DNA from: Clostridia bacterium
Lineage (GTDB): Bacteria; Bacillota; Clostridia; Oscillospirales; Acutalibacteraceae
Assembly (NCBI GenBank): GCA_017517135.1
Contig: JAFXAK010000003.1
Location: 56,754 to 120,753 of the forward strand
Direction: 5' to 3'
DNA: 64,000 nucleotides
Shown here: in pieces, positions 8,409 through 17,309 of the stretch
How positions within the stretch are numbered: position 1 is the stretch's first letter
How the letters are laid out: every line of letters starts with the position of its first letter
Notes under the pieces: generated by a model
What the model was told of the DNA's origin: nothing
The model's input: only the letters and a program-made list of their open reading frames with translations
The model's database searches: none
Program-made: the position numbers and the translations under genes

Positions 8409-9569
8409 ATGAAGCTTAAATTCAATAACGGAAAATTTGTAATATTACAGGTAAGTGATGCTCAGGATTTGCAGTTTGTCCGTCACACAATGATAAGAAT
8501 GCTCAATAAGGCATATGACACCGTGAACCCCGATTTGGTTGTTTTTACGGGTGATAATATTCTGGGTAATCATCTTCGTGATGCAAGATTCGGTTCAAGA
8601 AAGGTTGTTCACACAAAACAGGGCGAGCTTGAGAGAATGAAAACTGCAATTAATCACATAATTGCACCTGTTGAAAAGCGCGGTATACCCTTTGCAATGC
8701 TTTACGGCAACCACGACGATATGAACTGGATAACTAAAGACGAGCAAGCCGATATTTACCGTTCATACACAATGTGCCGCGGACTTGATAATCCCGATAA
8801 AACTGTGGATTGCGATACATATAATATGCCCGTTTATTCCTCCGACGGTGAAAAAATTGTCTATAATATATGGATGATGGACACCGCCTGGAAAGACAAG
8901 GAAGAGGATAAGTGCTATACCGGTGTCAAAAAAGAAGCAGTCGACTGGTATAAAAGAACGAGTGATGAACTCAAAAAGCAAAACGACGGAAAGGTTGTCC
9001 CCTCATTGATGTTCCAGCATATCCCGTTGCCCGAATGTATGGATTTGATGGAAGAATGCAAGAAAACAGATGATGGTGCATTGAGATTTTTCCGCGACGG
9101 TGAAGAGGAGAGATATGTCCGCCTTGATAAAAAGAAAGCGGACGGCTTCCTCGGTGAGCCTATTATGGGCTACGATATAGATAACGGACAGTTTGAAGCG
9201 GTTAAGGAAAAGGGCGATGTTCAGGCAATAGTTTTAGGCCATGAGCATGTGAATAATTATATAGGTGTAACTCAGGGTGTAAAAATCATACAGTCCTCTG
9301 CGGCATCCTTCCGTTGCTACGGTGACAGATTAAGAGGTGTGCGTGTTTTTGTGCTTGATGAAAACGATTTGAGTGATGTAAACACCTATTTCCTCACTTA
9401 TAACGAGCTTTGCGGTAAAAATCTTTTCACCGAGCTTGCATACATCTGGGATGCAGACGGAGAGGGCAAGAAAAAAGCCGCTTTGATTGCGGGTGCAGGT
9501 GTTGCCACAGCAGCCGTAACCGCGGCAGCGGTAAGCTGTGCAAAAAAGAAAAAGGGTGAAAGACAATGA
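8409..9569 (+). CDS. Metallophosphoesterase with C-terminal membrane anchor
   Basis: A 386-residue calcineurin-like phosphoesterase. Metal-site motifs are in order: VSDAQDLQF (in place of the usual D-x-H), VVFTGDNI, YGNHDD, FQHIPL and LGHEHVNNY. The C-terminus (AALIAGAGVATAAVTAAAV followed by KKKKGERQ) is a single hydrophobic segment with a basic end, so the catalytic domain is probably held at the inner membrane face. It starts 12 nt after the LURP-one gene and overlaps the NUDIX gene by 4 nt (ATGA). Substrate unknown. The replaced first motif is odd and may alter the metal site. Confidence 0.85.
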   Translation: MKLKFNNGKFVILQVSDAQDLQFVRHTMIRMLNKAYDTVNPDLVVFTGDNILGNHLRDARFGSRKVVHTKQGELERMKTAINHIIAPVEKRGIPFAMLYGNHDDMNWITKDEQADIYRSYTMCRGLDNPDKTVDCDTYNMPVYSSDGEKIVYNIWMMDTAWKDKEEDKCYTGVKKEAVDWYKRTSDELKKQNDGKVVPSLMFQHIPLPECMDLMEECKKTDDGALRFFRDGEEERYVRLDKKKADGFLGEPIMGYDIDNGQFEAVKEKGDVQAIVLGHEHVNNYIGVTQGVKIIQSSAASFRCYGDRLRGVRVFVLDENDLSDVNTYFLTYNELCGKNLFTELAYIWDADGEGKKKAALIAGAGVATAAVTAAAVSCAKKKKGERQ

Positions 9570-10108
9570 ATCTTACCGAAAAAACAGTAAAAGAAAATGA
9601 AGTTTACAAAGGAAAGCTGCTTCATGTTTTCTGTGACGATATCGAACTTCCCGACGGAAATCCTGCAACAAGGGAATATATAAAGCATGTAGGTGCGGTG
9701 TGTGTTGTCCCCGTAACAGATGACGGCAAGGTCGTTGTTGAAAAGCAGTACCGCTACCCGTTCAGAGCAGTACTCACAGAAATCCCCGCAGGCAAGCTTG
9801 ACAGCAAAGAAGAGCCCCACCTTGAAGCCGCAGAAAGAGAACTCAGAGAAGAAACAGGCGCAAAGGCCGAAAAGCTCATATACATGGGTGGCTTCATCCC
9901 CACCTGTGCCTATTCCGACGAGGTTATCCATATGTACCTCGCAACGGGAATCACATTCGGCGAAAGAGAGCTTGACGAGGACGAGTTTTTGGATGTTGAA
10001 TTAGTACCCTTAGAAGACCTCGTAAAAGACATAATGGACGGTAAAATACAAGACGGCAAAACCCAGACCGCCATTCTTAAAGCATATATGCTGCTTAATA
10101 ACAAATAA
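9566..10108 (+). CDS. NUDIX hydrolase (ADP-ribose pyrophosphatase-like)
   Basis: A 180-residue protein with a full NUDIX box (G, then AAERELREETGAKAE) at about residues 75-98. The preceding EKQYRYPFRAVLTEIPAGK segment is typical of ADP-ribose pyrophosphatases of the NudF type, which split ADP-ribose to AMP and ribose phosphate. It is translationally coupled to the phosphoesterase by an ATGA overlap and ends at a strong terminator. Exact substrate not proven. Confidence 0.9.
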   Translation: MNLTEKTVKENEVYKGKLLHVFCDDIELPDGNPATREYIKHVGAVCVVPVTDDGKVVVEKQYRYPFRAVLTEIPAGKLDSKEEPHLEAAERELREETGAKAEKLIYMGGFIPTCAYSDEVIHMYLATGITFGERELDEDEFLDVELVPLEDLVKDIMDGKIQDGKTQTAILKAYMLLNNK

Positions 10109-10116
10109 AACAAAAC

Positions 10117-10148
10117 GGAGCTGACTCAGAAAATGAAGAGTCAGCTCC
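10117..10148 (+). terminator. Rho-independent terminator
   Basis: Perfect 11-bp stem GGAGCTGACTC (10117-10127) and GAGTCAGCTCC (10138-10148), then an A/T-rich run with TTTTTGTTTT. It closes the LURP-NUDIX operon and may also serve the convergent carbonic anhydrase gene. Confidence 0.85.
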
Positions 10149-10166
10149 TTAAAATTTTTGTTTTAT

Positions 10167-10685
10167 TTAATCCTGCGCCTTTTTATAAGCCTTTGCAAGT
10201 GTTGCGTAGGATGTTGCATTCATTTTTGTTCCCGCAAGCTGTGTTGCGCCGATTTCCTTAACTACCTTACCGGGAGTTCCGAGAACGAGGGATTTTTTCG
10301 GAATGATTGTGCCCTCTGTAACAACCGCACCTGCACCGATTATTGAGCCTTCGCCTACTACTGCGCCGTCAAGAACAACTGCACCCATACCGACTAAAAC
10401 ATCGTCTTCAATCTTTGCACCGTGAACAACTGCGCTGTGACCTATTGTAACACCGTCACCGATAACAGCAGGTGTTGTAAGTCCCGTGTGGATAACTGCG
10501 TTATCCTGAATGTTTGAGTTTTTGCCTATTTTTATTGAATTTATATCGCCTCTTAAAACTGCACCGAACCATACGGAAGAATTTTTTTCAATTTCAACCT
10601 TACCGATAACACTTGCATTGTCTGCAATAAAGCAGGAATCATCAATGTCGGGCTTGAATTTCAGAAAGGGTATTATCATTTTCAT
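10167..10685 (-). CDS. Gamma-class carbonic anhydrase-like protein
   Basis: The 172-residue left-handed beta-helix protein is built of hexapeptide repeats (IGKVEIEKNSSVWFGAVLRG, IGDGVTIGHSAVVHGAKI, LVGMGAVVLDGAVVGEGSII). The metal-binding histidines of the family are visible at NAVIHTG and IGHSAVVHG. Members interconvert CO2 and bicarbonate or act as metal-dependent acyl-type scaffolds; activity of a given member is uncertain. It is a single gene with ribosome site AAAGGAGAAG, convergent with the NUDIX operon. Confidence 0.88.
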   Translation of the reverse strand: MKMIIPFLKFKPDIDDSCFIADNASVIGKVEIEKNSSVWFGAVLRGDINSIKIGKNSNIQDNAVIHTGLTTPAVIGDGVTIGHSAVVHGAKIEDDVLVGMGAVVLDGAVVGEGSIIGAGAVVTEGTIIPKKSLVLGTPGKVVKEIGATQLAGTKMNATSYATLAKAYKKAQD

Positions 10686-10748
10686 CTTCTCCTTTTATAA
10701 AGTAAATTTATTTTAACATAAAAAATAAGACAAAATCAATCAGTTTGT

Positions 10749-10760
10749 GTGAAATTTCAC
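10749..10760. promoter_or_regulatory. 12-bp palindrome, possible operator
   Basis: GTGAAATTTCAC is a perfect palindrome 8 bases upstream of the -35 box of the ketopantoate-reductase-like gene, so it is placed as an activator or repressor site. No regulator gene is adjacent. Confidence 0.35.
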
Positions 10761-10767
10761 AAAATTG

Positions 10768-10796
10768 TTGACTTGATTTATTTTTTAATGTATTCT
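10768..10796 (+). promoter_or_regulatory. Promoter of the ketopantoate-reductase-like gene
   Basis: TTGACT (10768-10773), a 17-base spacer, TATTCT (10791-10796). The ATG follows about 32 bases later with AGGGGA as ribosome site. Confidence 0.6.
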
Positions 10797-10828
10797 ATTA
10801 TAAATGAAATATTTTAGGGGATGTTGAA

Positions 10829-11836
10829 ATGAAAATTATTCTTGTCGGCGCAGGCTCAATCGGCGGCACAACCGCAACTCTGATGAAGGAAAACGGTTAT
10901 GATGTTGAGGTTGTTGAAGCTAATGTTCAGAGAGCTGAAAAGATAAGCACAGAGGGTATCACTCTCACAGGTGCATTAGGCACACATACACAGAAATTCA
11001 AAACATATAACAGCATTGATGAACTTACAGAGACATATGATGTCTGCATAATCGCAACAAAGTATTTTGCATTGGGTGCAGTTGCTCAGGCAATTCTTCC
11101 TTATGTTAAAAAGGACGGTCTCTTTGTTTGTATGCAGAACGGTATCTGCACAAAGATTCTTTCTGATGTTGTCGGTGTCGACAATGCAGTAGGCTGTATG
11201 ATAGGCTTCGGTGCAACAATGCTTCCCAACGGAGATGTTAATGTAACAAGTGGCGGCGAATTTAAGATAGGCAGAGTAAACGGTAAAACAGATGCTAAGA
11301 TTGAAGAGCTCGCAAAGGCTTATAGCTGTGTTCTTCCCACAAAGGTTGTAACAAACATTGATGCTCAGCTTTATTCCAAGCTTATCATCAATTCCTGTAT
11401 AAACTCCATAGCACCCCTCACAGGTCAGTCTGTAGGTGTTATGCTCAGCGAAGATAAGGCTAAGGATATTTTCCTTGAAATTGCAAGAGAAGCTACATAT
11501 GTTTCAAAGAAAATGGGACTTAAGGTTCCTCCCTATGCAACAGTTCTTAACTATAATCTTCTGCTTATATCGGAAGCAAAATGGTTTAAGTCAATCTGTA
11601 AAGCGGTTGTAAGCATTGTGGGTAAGAAGTTTGGTGATGTCCGTCCCTCAACTCTTCAGTCACTTGACAGAGGCGAAAAGACCGAAATCGATATCTTCAA
11701 CGGTTACATCGTTGAACAGGGCAAAATTTACGGCGTTGAAACACCCGTAAATGAACAGATCTGGAAGTTCATCAAGAAGATTGAAAACGGCGAAGAGGTT
11801 TCCTCAATGGATAATCTTAATAAAATTAAGCTGTAA
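10829..11836 (+). CDS. Ketopantoate reductase (ApbA/PanE) family protein
   Basis: A 335-residue NADPH-dependent reductase with the N-terminal dinucleotide motif VGAGSIGGTTA (residues 5-15). It also has the family segments CMQNGICTK and KLIINSCINSIAPLTGQSVG, whose Lys and Asn/Ser residues sit at the active site. The classical reaction reduces 2-dehydropantoate to pantoate for coenzyme A synthesis. However, the C-terminus and length fit a broad subfamily whose substrates are often unknown, and no other pantothenate gene is nearby. Monocistronic, own promoter and terminator. Confidence 0.85.
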   Translation: MKIILVGAGSIGGTTATLMKENGYDVEVVEANVQRAEKISTEGITLTGALGTHTQKFKTYNSIDELTETYDVCIIATKYFALGAVAQAILPYVKKDGLFVCMQNGICTKILSDVVGVDNAVGCMIGFGATMLPNGDVNVTSGGEFKIGRVNGKTDAKIEELAKAYSCVLPTKVVTNIDAQLYSKLIINSCINSIAPLTGQSVGVMLSEDKAKDIFLEIAREATYVSKKMGLKVPPYATVLNYNLLLISEAKWFKSICKAVVSIVGKKFGDVRPSTLQSLDRGEKTEIDIFNGYIVEQGKIYGVETPVNEQIWKFIKKIENGEEVSSMDNLNKIKL

Positions 11837-11849
11837 AATACAAAAGTTA

Positions 11850-11882
11850 AAGGTGTTCCTGCTGTCTGCAAAGGAACACCTT
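11850..11882. terminator. Terminator shared by convergent genes
   Basis: Perfect 11-bp stem AAGGTGTTCCT (11850-11860) with AGGAACACCTT (11872-11882), followed by CTTTTCTTTG. It lies between the convergent reductase and aminotransferase genes. Confidence 0.8.
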
Positions 11883-11894
11883 CTTTTCTTTGTA

Positions 11895-13103
11895 TTATTT
11901 CATAATTTCGTGAAGCTTGTTACCTAAAAGCTTCACACCGAGCTGTATGTTTTCGTTGCTCATTGTTGAGAAATTAAGTCTGAATGCAGAGCTTCTTTCA
12001 TTCGGATTTATTGTAAAGGGAGCACCGGGGACAAATGCAACCTTTTCCTTGATGCATTCCTTATAAACCTGAATAGTGTCGTATTCTCCGCCCATATCAC
12101 ACCACATAAACAAGCCGCCTGTGGGAACGGTATGCCATACTGCTTCGGGGAAATATTCGTCAACGCTGTCAAGCAATACCTTGCACTTTGATTTGTACAG
12201 CGTTCTCATTTTTTCGATATTTTCACCGATATCAAAGCGTTTGAGGAATTCATATGTCATAACCTGAGTGAGCATAGGGGAGTGAGTATCGTTTGACTGT
12301 TTAGCTTCCGCCATTTTTTTGATGATCTTCTTGTTTGCAACTATATAGCCCACTCTGATTCCGGGGGCAAGTATCTTTGAGAATGAACCGCAGTAGATAA
12401 CAATACCCTCAGTGTCCATTGATTTGAGTGTCTTAAACTTATTGCCGTCAAAGGTAAGCTCACCGTAGGGGTTATCCTCTATGATAAGAATGGAATTTTC
12501 GGCACAGATTTTATAAAGTCTTTCTCTCTTTTCCTGAGAAAGAGTTATGCCTGTGGGATTCTGGAAAGAGGGAATAGTATAGAGTAATTTTATGTTCTTT
12601 TTAGTTTTTACTATTTTCTCGAACTGTTCAATATCCATACCGTCATTTTCCATTCTCACGCCCTCAAAGTGTGCACCGTAGCCCGAAAAACAGCTCAATG
12701 CACCAAGGAAGGTCGGATTTTCAACAACAACGGTTTCACCCTCATTCAACAAGCATTTGGTTGCAAAATCTATACCCTGCTGACTGCCCGATGTGATGAT
12801 TATATCATCCTCGGGATTGTTTATATTATCTCTTTCCTTGATCATCTCTTTGATTTTTTCTCTCAAGGGAAGATAACCCTGTGCTACGGAATACTGCAAT
12901 GTAAGTACAGGCTCATTCAGCAGTAAATCGTGTGCAATCTCTGCCAATTCCTCATTCGGGAAAAGCTCGCTTGCGGGATTACCGCCTGCAAGTGAAATTA
13001 TTGAAGGGTCCGCTGATGCTTTAAGTATTTCGGCAATAGCCTCACCGTCAACTCCCTTGATTCTGTTTGAAAAAATATAATCCATAAGTTTTTGCCTCGC
13101 CAT
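11895..13103 (-). CDS. PLP-dependent class I/II aminotransferase
   Basis: A 402-residue fold-type I aminotransferase. The PLP lysine lies in YCGSFSKILAPGIRVGYI (about residue 245). The phosphate and ring contacts are seen at TSGSQQGID, NPTGITLSQEKR and EDNPYGEL. The sequence is closest in style to the broad 2-aminoadipate/aromatic aminotransferase (LysN/ARO8-like) group without a MocR DNA-binding domain. Amino-donor specificity cannot be read from sequence. Monocistronic; the promoter diverges from proB inside one inverted repeat. Confidence 0.88.
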   Translation of the reverse strand: MARQKLMDYIFSNRIKGVDGEAIAEILKASADPSIISLAGGNPASELFPNEELAEIAHDLLLNEPVLTLQYSVAQGYLPLREKIKEMIKERDNINNPEDDIIITSGSQQGIDFATKCLLNEGETVVVENPTFLGALSCFSGYGAHFEGVRMENDGMDIEQFEKIVKTKKNIKLLYTIPSFQNPTGITLSQEKRERLYKICAENSILIIEDNPYGELTFDGNKFKTLKSMDTEGIVIYCGSFSKILAPGIRVGYIVANKKIIKKMAEAKQSNDTHSPMLTQVMTYEFLKRFDIGENIEKMRTLYKSKCKVLLDSVDEYFPEAVWHTVPTGGLFMWCDMGGEYDTIQVYKECIKEKVAFVPGAPFTINPNERSSAFRLNFSTMSNENIQLGVKLLGNKLHEIMK

Positions 13104-13118
13104 AAAAAATATAATAAA

Positions 13119-13147
13119 AATTTAACACAATAAAGCAATAAAGTCAA
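13119..13147 (-). promoter_or_regulatory. Aminotransferase promoter
   Basis: Minus-strand TTGACT (13142-13147), 17 bases, TAAATT (13119-13124). Its -35 box is the left arm of the inverted repeat shared with the proB promoter. Confidence 0.55.
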
Positions 13148-13165
13148 TAGTATATTTATTGACTT
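13141..13165. repeat. Inverted repeat holding both divergent -35 boxes
   Basis: AAGTCAATA (13141-13149) and TATTGACTT (13157-13165) are perfect 9-bp arms. Each arm contains the TTGACT -35 box of one divergent promoter. A single protein bound here could control both the aminotransferase and proBAC. Confidence 0.6.
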
Positions 13166-13187
13166 ACTTAAATTTGCGGTGTATAAT
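13159..13187 (+). promoter_or_regulatory. proBAC promoter
   Basis: TTGACT (13159-13164), 17 bases, TATAAT (13182-13187). The predicted start near 13194 leaves a leader of about 25 bases, too short for a T-box or riboswitch. Confidence 0.75.
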
Positions 13188-13218
13188 AGATTAAATATTT
13201 TTATAAGAAGGTTTCATA

Positions 13219-13992
13219 ATGCGAATTGTTGTAAAGGTGGGCACTTCAACCCTGGCTCACAAAACAGGTCATCTTAATATCCGCAGAGTAGAGGAATTGT
13301 GTAAGGTTTTAAGCGATCTCAAAAACAGCGGTGAAGAGGTTATATTGGTTTCCTCGGGCGCAATAGGAATGGGTGTCGGAAAATTGTCCTTAAAAGAAAG
13401 ACCGTCCGATATTCCCACGAAGCAGGCAGCTGCCGCAGTAGGGCAGTGTGAGCTTATGTATACATACGACAAGCTTTTTTCTGAATATAATCACACCGTA
13501 GCACAGCTTCTTATGACAGGAGCAGATTTTTCATCAGAGGAAAGACACAATAATTTCAGCAACACAATGATGCGTTTGCTCGAATTGGATGTTTTGCCTG
13601 TTATCAATGAAAATGACACCGTTGCAACGGAAGAAATCAAGGTAGGCGATAATGATACCTTGTCCGCTTTGGTGGCTGTAAGCATAAATGCGGATTTATT
13701 GGTGCTTCTGTCTGATATAGACGGTCTGTTTTCTGCCGATCCGAGAAAAAATCCCGATGCACGGCTTATAAGTGAGGTAAGAGAGATTACCGACGAAATT
13801 ATGGCTTTGGCGGGGGATAACGGTTCAGCTCTCGGAACGGGAGGTATGAAAACAAAAATACACGCGGCTGAAATCTGTACAGATAACGGCTGTGATATGA
13901 TAATAGCAAACGGTGAAAAGCCGTCACTTCTCTATGATATTGCCGACGGCAAGAAAACGGGAACCCGTTTTTATGCAAAAAAGCAGATGTGA
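13219..13992 (+). CDS. proB: Glutamate 5-kinase, short form without PUA domain
   Basis: A 257-residue amino-acid kinase catalysing the first step of proline synthesis, phosphorylation of glutamate. Motifs are KVGTSTLAHK at residues 4-13, VSSGAIGMG, NENDTVATEEIKVGDND and GTGGMKTKIHAA. The C-terminal PUA domain found in the approximately 367-residue enzymes is absent; the frame stops cleanly after the kinase domain, so this is the naturally short form rather than a truncation. It opens the proBAC operon (9 nt to proA). Confidence 0.95.
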   Translation: MRIVVKVGTSTLAHKTGHLNIRRVEELCKVLSDLKNSGEEVILVSSGAIGMGVGKLSLKERPSDIPTKQAAAAVGQCELMYTYDKLFSEYNHTVAQLLMTGADFSSEERHNNFSNTMMRLLELDVLPVINENDTVATEEIKVGDNDTLSALVAVSINADLLVLLSDIDGLFSADPRKNPDARLISEVREITDEIMALAGDNGSALGTGGMKTKIHAAEICTDNGCDMIIANGEKPSLLYDIADGKKTGTRFYAKKQM

Positions 13993-14001
13993 GGTAAAGT
14001 T

Positions 14002-15252
14002 ATGATAACAACACAGGAAATTCTTATAAATGCAAAAAAAGCGGCTTCGTTTATGTTCACAATGAATAGTGACACAAAAAACAAAGCACTTTTAGCAATG
14101 GCAGATGCTCTGGAGGAAAACGAAGCGGAAATTCTTGAAGCAAATGCACTTGATGTAAAAGAAGCCGAAAAAAATATGAACTCTGTTATGATAGACAGAC
14201 TTCTTCTTACCTCTGCCCGTATAAAGTCAATGGCAGACGGCATCAGAGATGTTGTAGCCCTGCCCGATCCTGTGGGTGAGGTGCTCGAAAGAGTGGTAAG
14301 ACCTAACGGTATCGTAATAGAAAAAACATCCGTTCCTATGGGTGTTGTTGCCATTATTTATGAGAGCCGTCCCAATGTAACCTCGGATGCGGCTGCATTG
14401 TCGCTTAAAAGCGGTAATGTCTGTGTGCTTCGTTCAGGTAAAGAGGCTTTCAGATCTTCCGATGCTATTGTTGAGGCTATGAGAAAGGGACTCGAAAAGC
14501 TGTCTCTTCCCAGAGAGCTTATAAATCTTATTCAGGACACATCGAGAAACAGCGCAAACGAGCTTATGACCGCTGTTAAATATGTTGACCTGCTCATTCC
14601 CCGAGGCGGTGCAGGACTTATAAATGCCTGTGTGCAGAATGCAAAGGTGCCCTGTATACAGACGGGAACAGGTATATGCCATATCTATATAGACGAATCT
14701 GCAGACATCGAAAAGGGACTTGAGATAGTAAATAATGCAAAAACGAGCCGTCCGTCTGTATGTAATGCGGCTGAGGTGCTTTTAGTCAATGAAAAAATAG
14801 CCGAAAGCTTTTTGCCGAAATTAAAGGAAAAATTGGTTGACAAAAAAGAAGAAAACAGGGTTGAACTTCGTCTGTGCGAAAAAGCAGCCGAGATTATAGA
14901 CGGCACTTTGGCAACAGACACAGATTTTGACACGGAATTTCTGAATTACATTCTTGCCGTTAAGGTCGTAAAGGATGTAAATGAAGCAATAGAGCATATT
15001 TCTGTACATTCCACACATCACAGCGATGCAATTATTTCGGAAAATGAAAATAATACAGCTCTTTTCGTTGCAAGTGTTGACAGTGCCGCAGTTTATGTCA
15101 ATGCATCAACCCGTTTCACAGACGGCGGTGAGTTCGGCTTGGGCTGTGAAATCGGTATTTCCACACAGAAGCTTCACGCAAGAGGCCCTATGGGCTTGAA
15201 GGAGCTTACAACTTATAAATATATAGTCCGAGGAAACGGACAAATCAGATAA
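14002..15252 (+). CDS. proA: Gamma-glutamyl phosphate reductase (glutamate-5-semialdehyde dehydrogenase)
   Basis: A 416-residue aldehyde dehydrogenase-superfamily enzyme that reduces glutamyl-5-phosphate with NADPH. The catalytic Cys is in [13 protein letters not shown] (about residue 256). Family signatures [22 protein letters not shown] (given here in part) and [20 protein letters not shown] are intact. Length is normal. It sits between proB and proC with 9- and 15-base gaps, so the three enzymes of the glutamate route to proline are made together. Confidence 0.96.
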   Translation: MITTQEILINAKKAASFMFTMNSDTKNKALLAMADALEENEAEILEANALDVKEAEKNMNSVMIDRLLLTSARIKSMADGIRDVVALPDPVGEVLERVVRPNGIVIEKTSVPMGVVAIIYESRPNVTSDAAALSLKSGNVCVLRSGKEAFRSSDAIVEAMRKGLEKLSLPRELINLIQDTSRNSANELMTAVKYVDLLIPRGGAGLINACVQNAKVPCIQTGTGICHIYIDESADIEKGLEIVNNAKTSRPSVCNAAEVLLVNEKIAESFLPKLKEKLVDKKEENRVELRLCEKAAEIIDGTLATDTDFDTEFLNYILAVKVVKDVNEAIEHISVHSTHHSDAIISENENNTALFVASVDSAAVYVNASTRFTDGGEFGLGCEIGISTQKLHARGPMGLKELTTYKYIVRGNGQIR

Positions 15253-15267
15253 CACGGGAGAGATTTT

Positions 15268-16071
15268 ATGAAATATACATTTGGCTTTATCGGCTGCGGT
15301 AATATGGGCTCTGCTCTTGTTTCGGCCGTTGCAACGGGAAACAAGGATGCGGCTATTGCTCTTGCCGATTATGATAAAAGCAAGGTAGATACTCTTGTTG
15401 AAAAGTATTCAGCCGCAGCTTCAACTGCAAAGGAAATTGCCACCGAGGCAAAATATATCTTCATCGGTGTAAAACCGCAGATGCTCGGTGACCTGTTCGA
15501 CGAAATCAGAGAAGAGCTTAAAAGCCGTACAGATGACTTTGTGCTTGTTTCAATGGCGGCAGGTGTTGAAATTTTTACATTAGAAAGAATGGCAGAGCTT
15601 GATTGTGCAATTATAAGAATTATGCCCAACACCCCCGTTGCAGTCGGTAAAGGCGTTATTCTCTATTGCTCAAATGAAAACACAAGCAAAGAGGATGTTG
15701 ACTTTTTTGTTGCATCTCTTAACAATGCAGGCTTTGTTGATGAAATCCCCGAAGGCAAAATAGATGCCGCAAGTGCCGTTTCAGGCTGCGGCCCCGCATT
15801 CGTTTATATGTTTGCCGAGGCTCTTGCAGACGGTGCTGTTGAGTGCGGCTTGCCGAGAGACAAGGCATTGAAATATGCCGCTCTGACCTTAGAGGGGGCC
15901 GCAAGGAAAATGCTCGAAAGCACAGAGCATCCCGGTGCACTTAAAGATGCCGTATGTTCCCCCGGCGGAACTACTATAGCAGGAGTTCACGCCTTAGAGA
16001 AAAACGGCTTCAGAAACTCAGCAATGGATGCCGTTGTGAGTTCATACGAAAGAACACTTGAATTGAAATAA
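15268..16071 (+). CDS. proC: Pyrroline-5-carboxylate reductase
   Basis: A 267-residue enzyme making proline from pyrroline-5-carboxylate. The N-terminal Rossmann motif FGFIGCGNMGSALVSA is at residues 4-19. IRIMPNTPVAVGKG and the C-terminal signature running from DAVCSPGGTTIAGVHALE are present. It is the last gene of proBAC and is followed at once by a terminator. Confidence 0.96.
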   Translation: MKYTFGFIGCGNMGSALVSAVATGNKDAAIALADYDKSKVDTLVEKYSAAASTAKEIATEAKYIFIGVKPQMLGDLFDEIREELKSRTDDFVLVSMAAGVEIFTLERMAELDCAIIRIMPNTPVAVGKGVILYCSNENTSKEDVDFFVASLNNAGFVDEIPEGKIDAASAVSGCGPAFVYMFAEALADGAVECGLPRDKALKYAALTLEGAARKMLESTEHPGALKDAVCSPGGTTIAGVHALEKNGFRNSAMDAVVSSYERTLELK

Positions 16072-16081
16072 AAAGTAAACA

Positions 16082-16113
16082 GCACCTTTATTGCTTGATT
16101 GCAGTAAAGGTGC
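16082..16113 (+). terminator. proBAC terminator
   Basis: Perfect 9-bp stem GCACCTTTA (16082-16090) and TAAAGGTGC (16105-16113), followed by CGTATTTTTTTC. Confidence 0.85.
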
Positions 16114-16132
16114 CGTATTTTTTTCTGAAATA

Positions 16133-17191
16133 TTATCTTACTATATCAACAGATTTTCCTGTTTCGGCTGAGAGATAAATTGCATCAAGTATTCTCATAA
16201 GCTCAACGCCGTCGTCGGCTGTTGCTTTGCATTCGGCTTTGCCGTTTACGCTGTCTACGAAGTTTTTGATTTCTCTTCTGAAATCGCGCTCAAAGTCAAA
16301 ATCGTTATGTCCGTGAAGTGATATGTCTGCAAGCTGATTGTTTACCTCTGTGTAAATTTCAAAGGGATCGAGATTAAGTCCTGCTTTATCTCCGAAGAAA
16401 ATAATATCTCCGCAGTTGTTTTTTGTGTTAAGATTAAAAGATGCTTCAACCTGAAGAACTGCTCCGTTGTCAAATCTTATCATAGCGGTTGCGAGGTCTT
16501 CAACCGTAAACACGGGCTTTTCAAGCTTGGTTTCACTCTGCCATTCAGTACCTCTTATATGGCTTCTTGCACCGATTTTATTAAATGTTGCACCGAATAC
16601 GGTCACAGGCTTGGGACAGCCCATAATATATCTTGAAAGGTCAATAACATGCACACCGAGGTCAATAAGCGGTCCGCCGCCTGAGAGTGTTTTATCGCCG
16701 AACCAACCGCCGGGGAAACCGCAGCGGCGAAGATATGTAGCCTTGGCATAATAAATATCTCCCAGTCCGCCCTTGTTTATATAGTCTATAGCCATAGCCG
16801 CATCGTTACCGTGACGGCGTACAAAGCCTATCATAAGAAGCTTGCCGTTTTTCTCTGCAGCCTCCTTCATTTTGAGAGCCTCATCCGTATTCATAGCCAT
16901 AGGCTTTTCACAGATAACATTGCAGCCCGCATTGAGAGCCGCGATAGAACACTCAGCGTGAGCATTGTTCCATGTGCATACGCTTACAATATCAAGCTGA
17001 TGATTTTTGAGCATATCATAGCAGTTGTCATAACAATTCGGGAAGCCGTATTTTTCGGCAAAAGCCTCGGCTTTCGGGAAATTGATGTCACAGCAGGCAA
17101 CAAGCTCAATCTCATCTCCTAATGCTAAATATCCGTCCATATGAGCATTAGCAATACCGCCGTTACCGATTATACCTAATTTAAGTGCCAT
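16133..17191 (-). CDS. Gfo/Idh/MocA family oxidoreductase
   Basis: A 352-residue NAD(P)-dependent oxidoreductase. The nucleotide site LGIIGNGGIANAHMDGYL is at the N-terminus. The catalytic lysine motif is CEKPMAMN, and the C-terminal substrate-domain segment GGGPLIDLGVHVIDLSRYIMG (shown in part) is typical. Members act on sugars, inositols or related polyols, but the substrate cannot be assigned here. Single gene, ribosome site AAAGGAGATAT, convergent with proC. Confidence 0.9.
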   Translation of the reverse strand: MALKLGIIGNGGIANAHMDGYLALGDEIELVACCDINFPKAEAFAEKYGFPNCYDNCYDMLKNHQLDIVSVCTWNNAHAECSIAALNAGCNVICEKPMAMNTDEALKMKEAAEKNGKLLMIGFVRRHGNDAAMAIDYINKGGLGDIYYAKATYLRRCGFPGGWFGDKTLSGGGPLIDLGVHVIDLSRYIMGCPKPVTVFGATFNKIGARSHIRGTEWQSETKLEKPVFTVEDLATAMIRFDNGAVLQVEASFNLNTKNNCGDIIFFGDKAGLNLDPFEIYTEVNNQLADISLHGHNDFDFERDFRREIKNFVDSVNGKAECKATADDGVELMRILDAIYLSAETGKSVDIVR

Positions 17192-17267
17192 TTTTTATAT
17201 CTCCTTTAACTTTTATATGTTTATTCTACATTGTTATAAGAAATAAATCAATATAAAAACAAAAAGA

Positions 17268-17299
17268 AAAACCAAGAAAGAAAAATCCTTCTTGGTTTT
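17268..17299 (-). terminator. guaB terminator
   Basis: Perfect 11-bp stem (AAAACCAAGAA at 17268-17278, TTCTTGGTTTT at 17289-17299). On the minus strand the hairpin runs into TTTTTCTTTTTG, so it ends guaB. Confidence 0.8.
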
Positions 17300-17309
17300 C
17301 AATTATTGA

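Noticed and set aside
9398-9931. Minus-strand ORF of 177 codons opposite the phosphoesterase/NUDIX junction
   Set aside because: It is antisense to two well-supported coupled genes and is Phe/Cys-rich, like a shadow frame.
13188-13218. T-box or riboswitch in front of proB
   Set aside because: The leader from the predicted start is only about 25 bases, too short for either.
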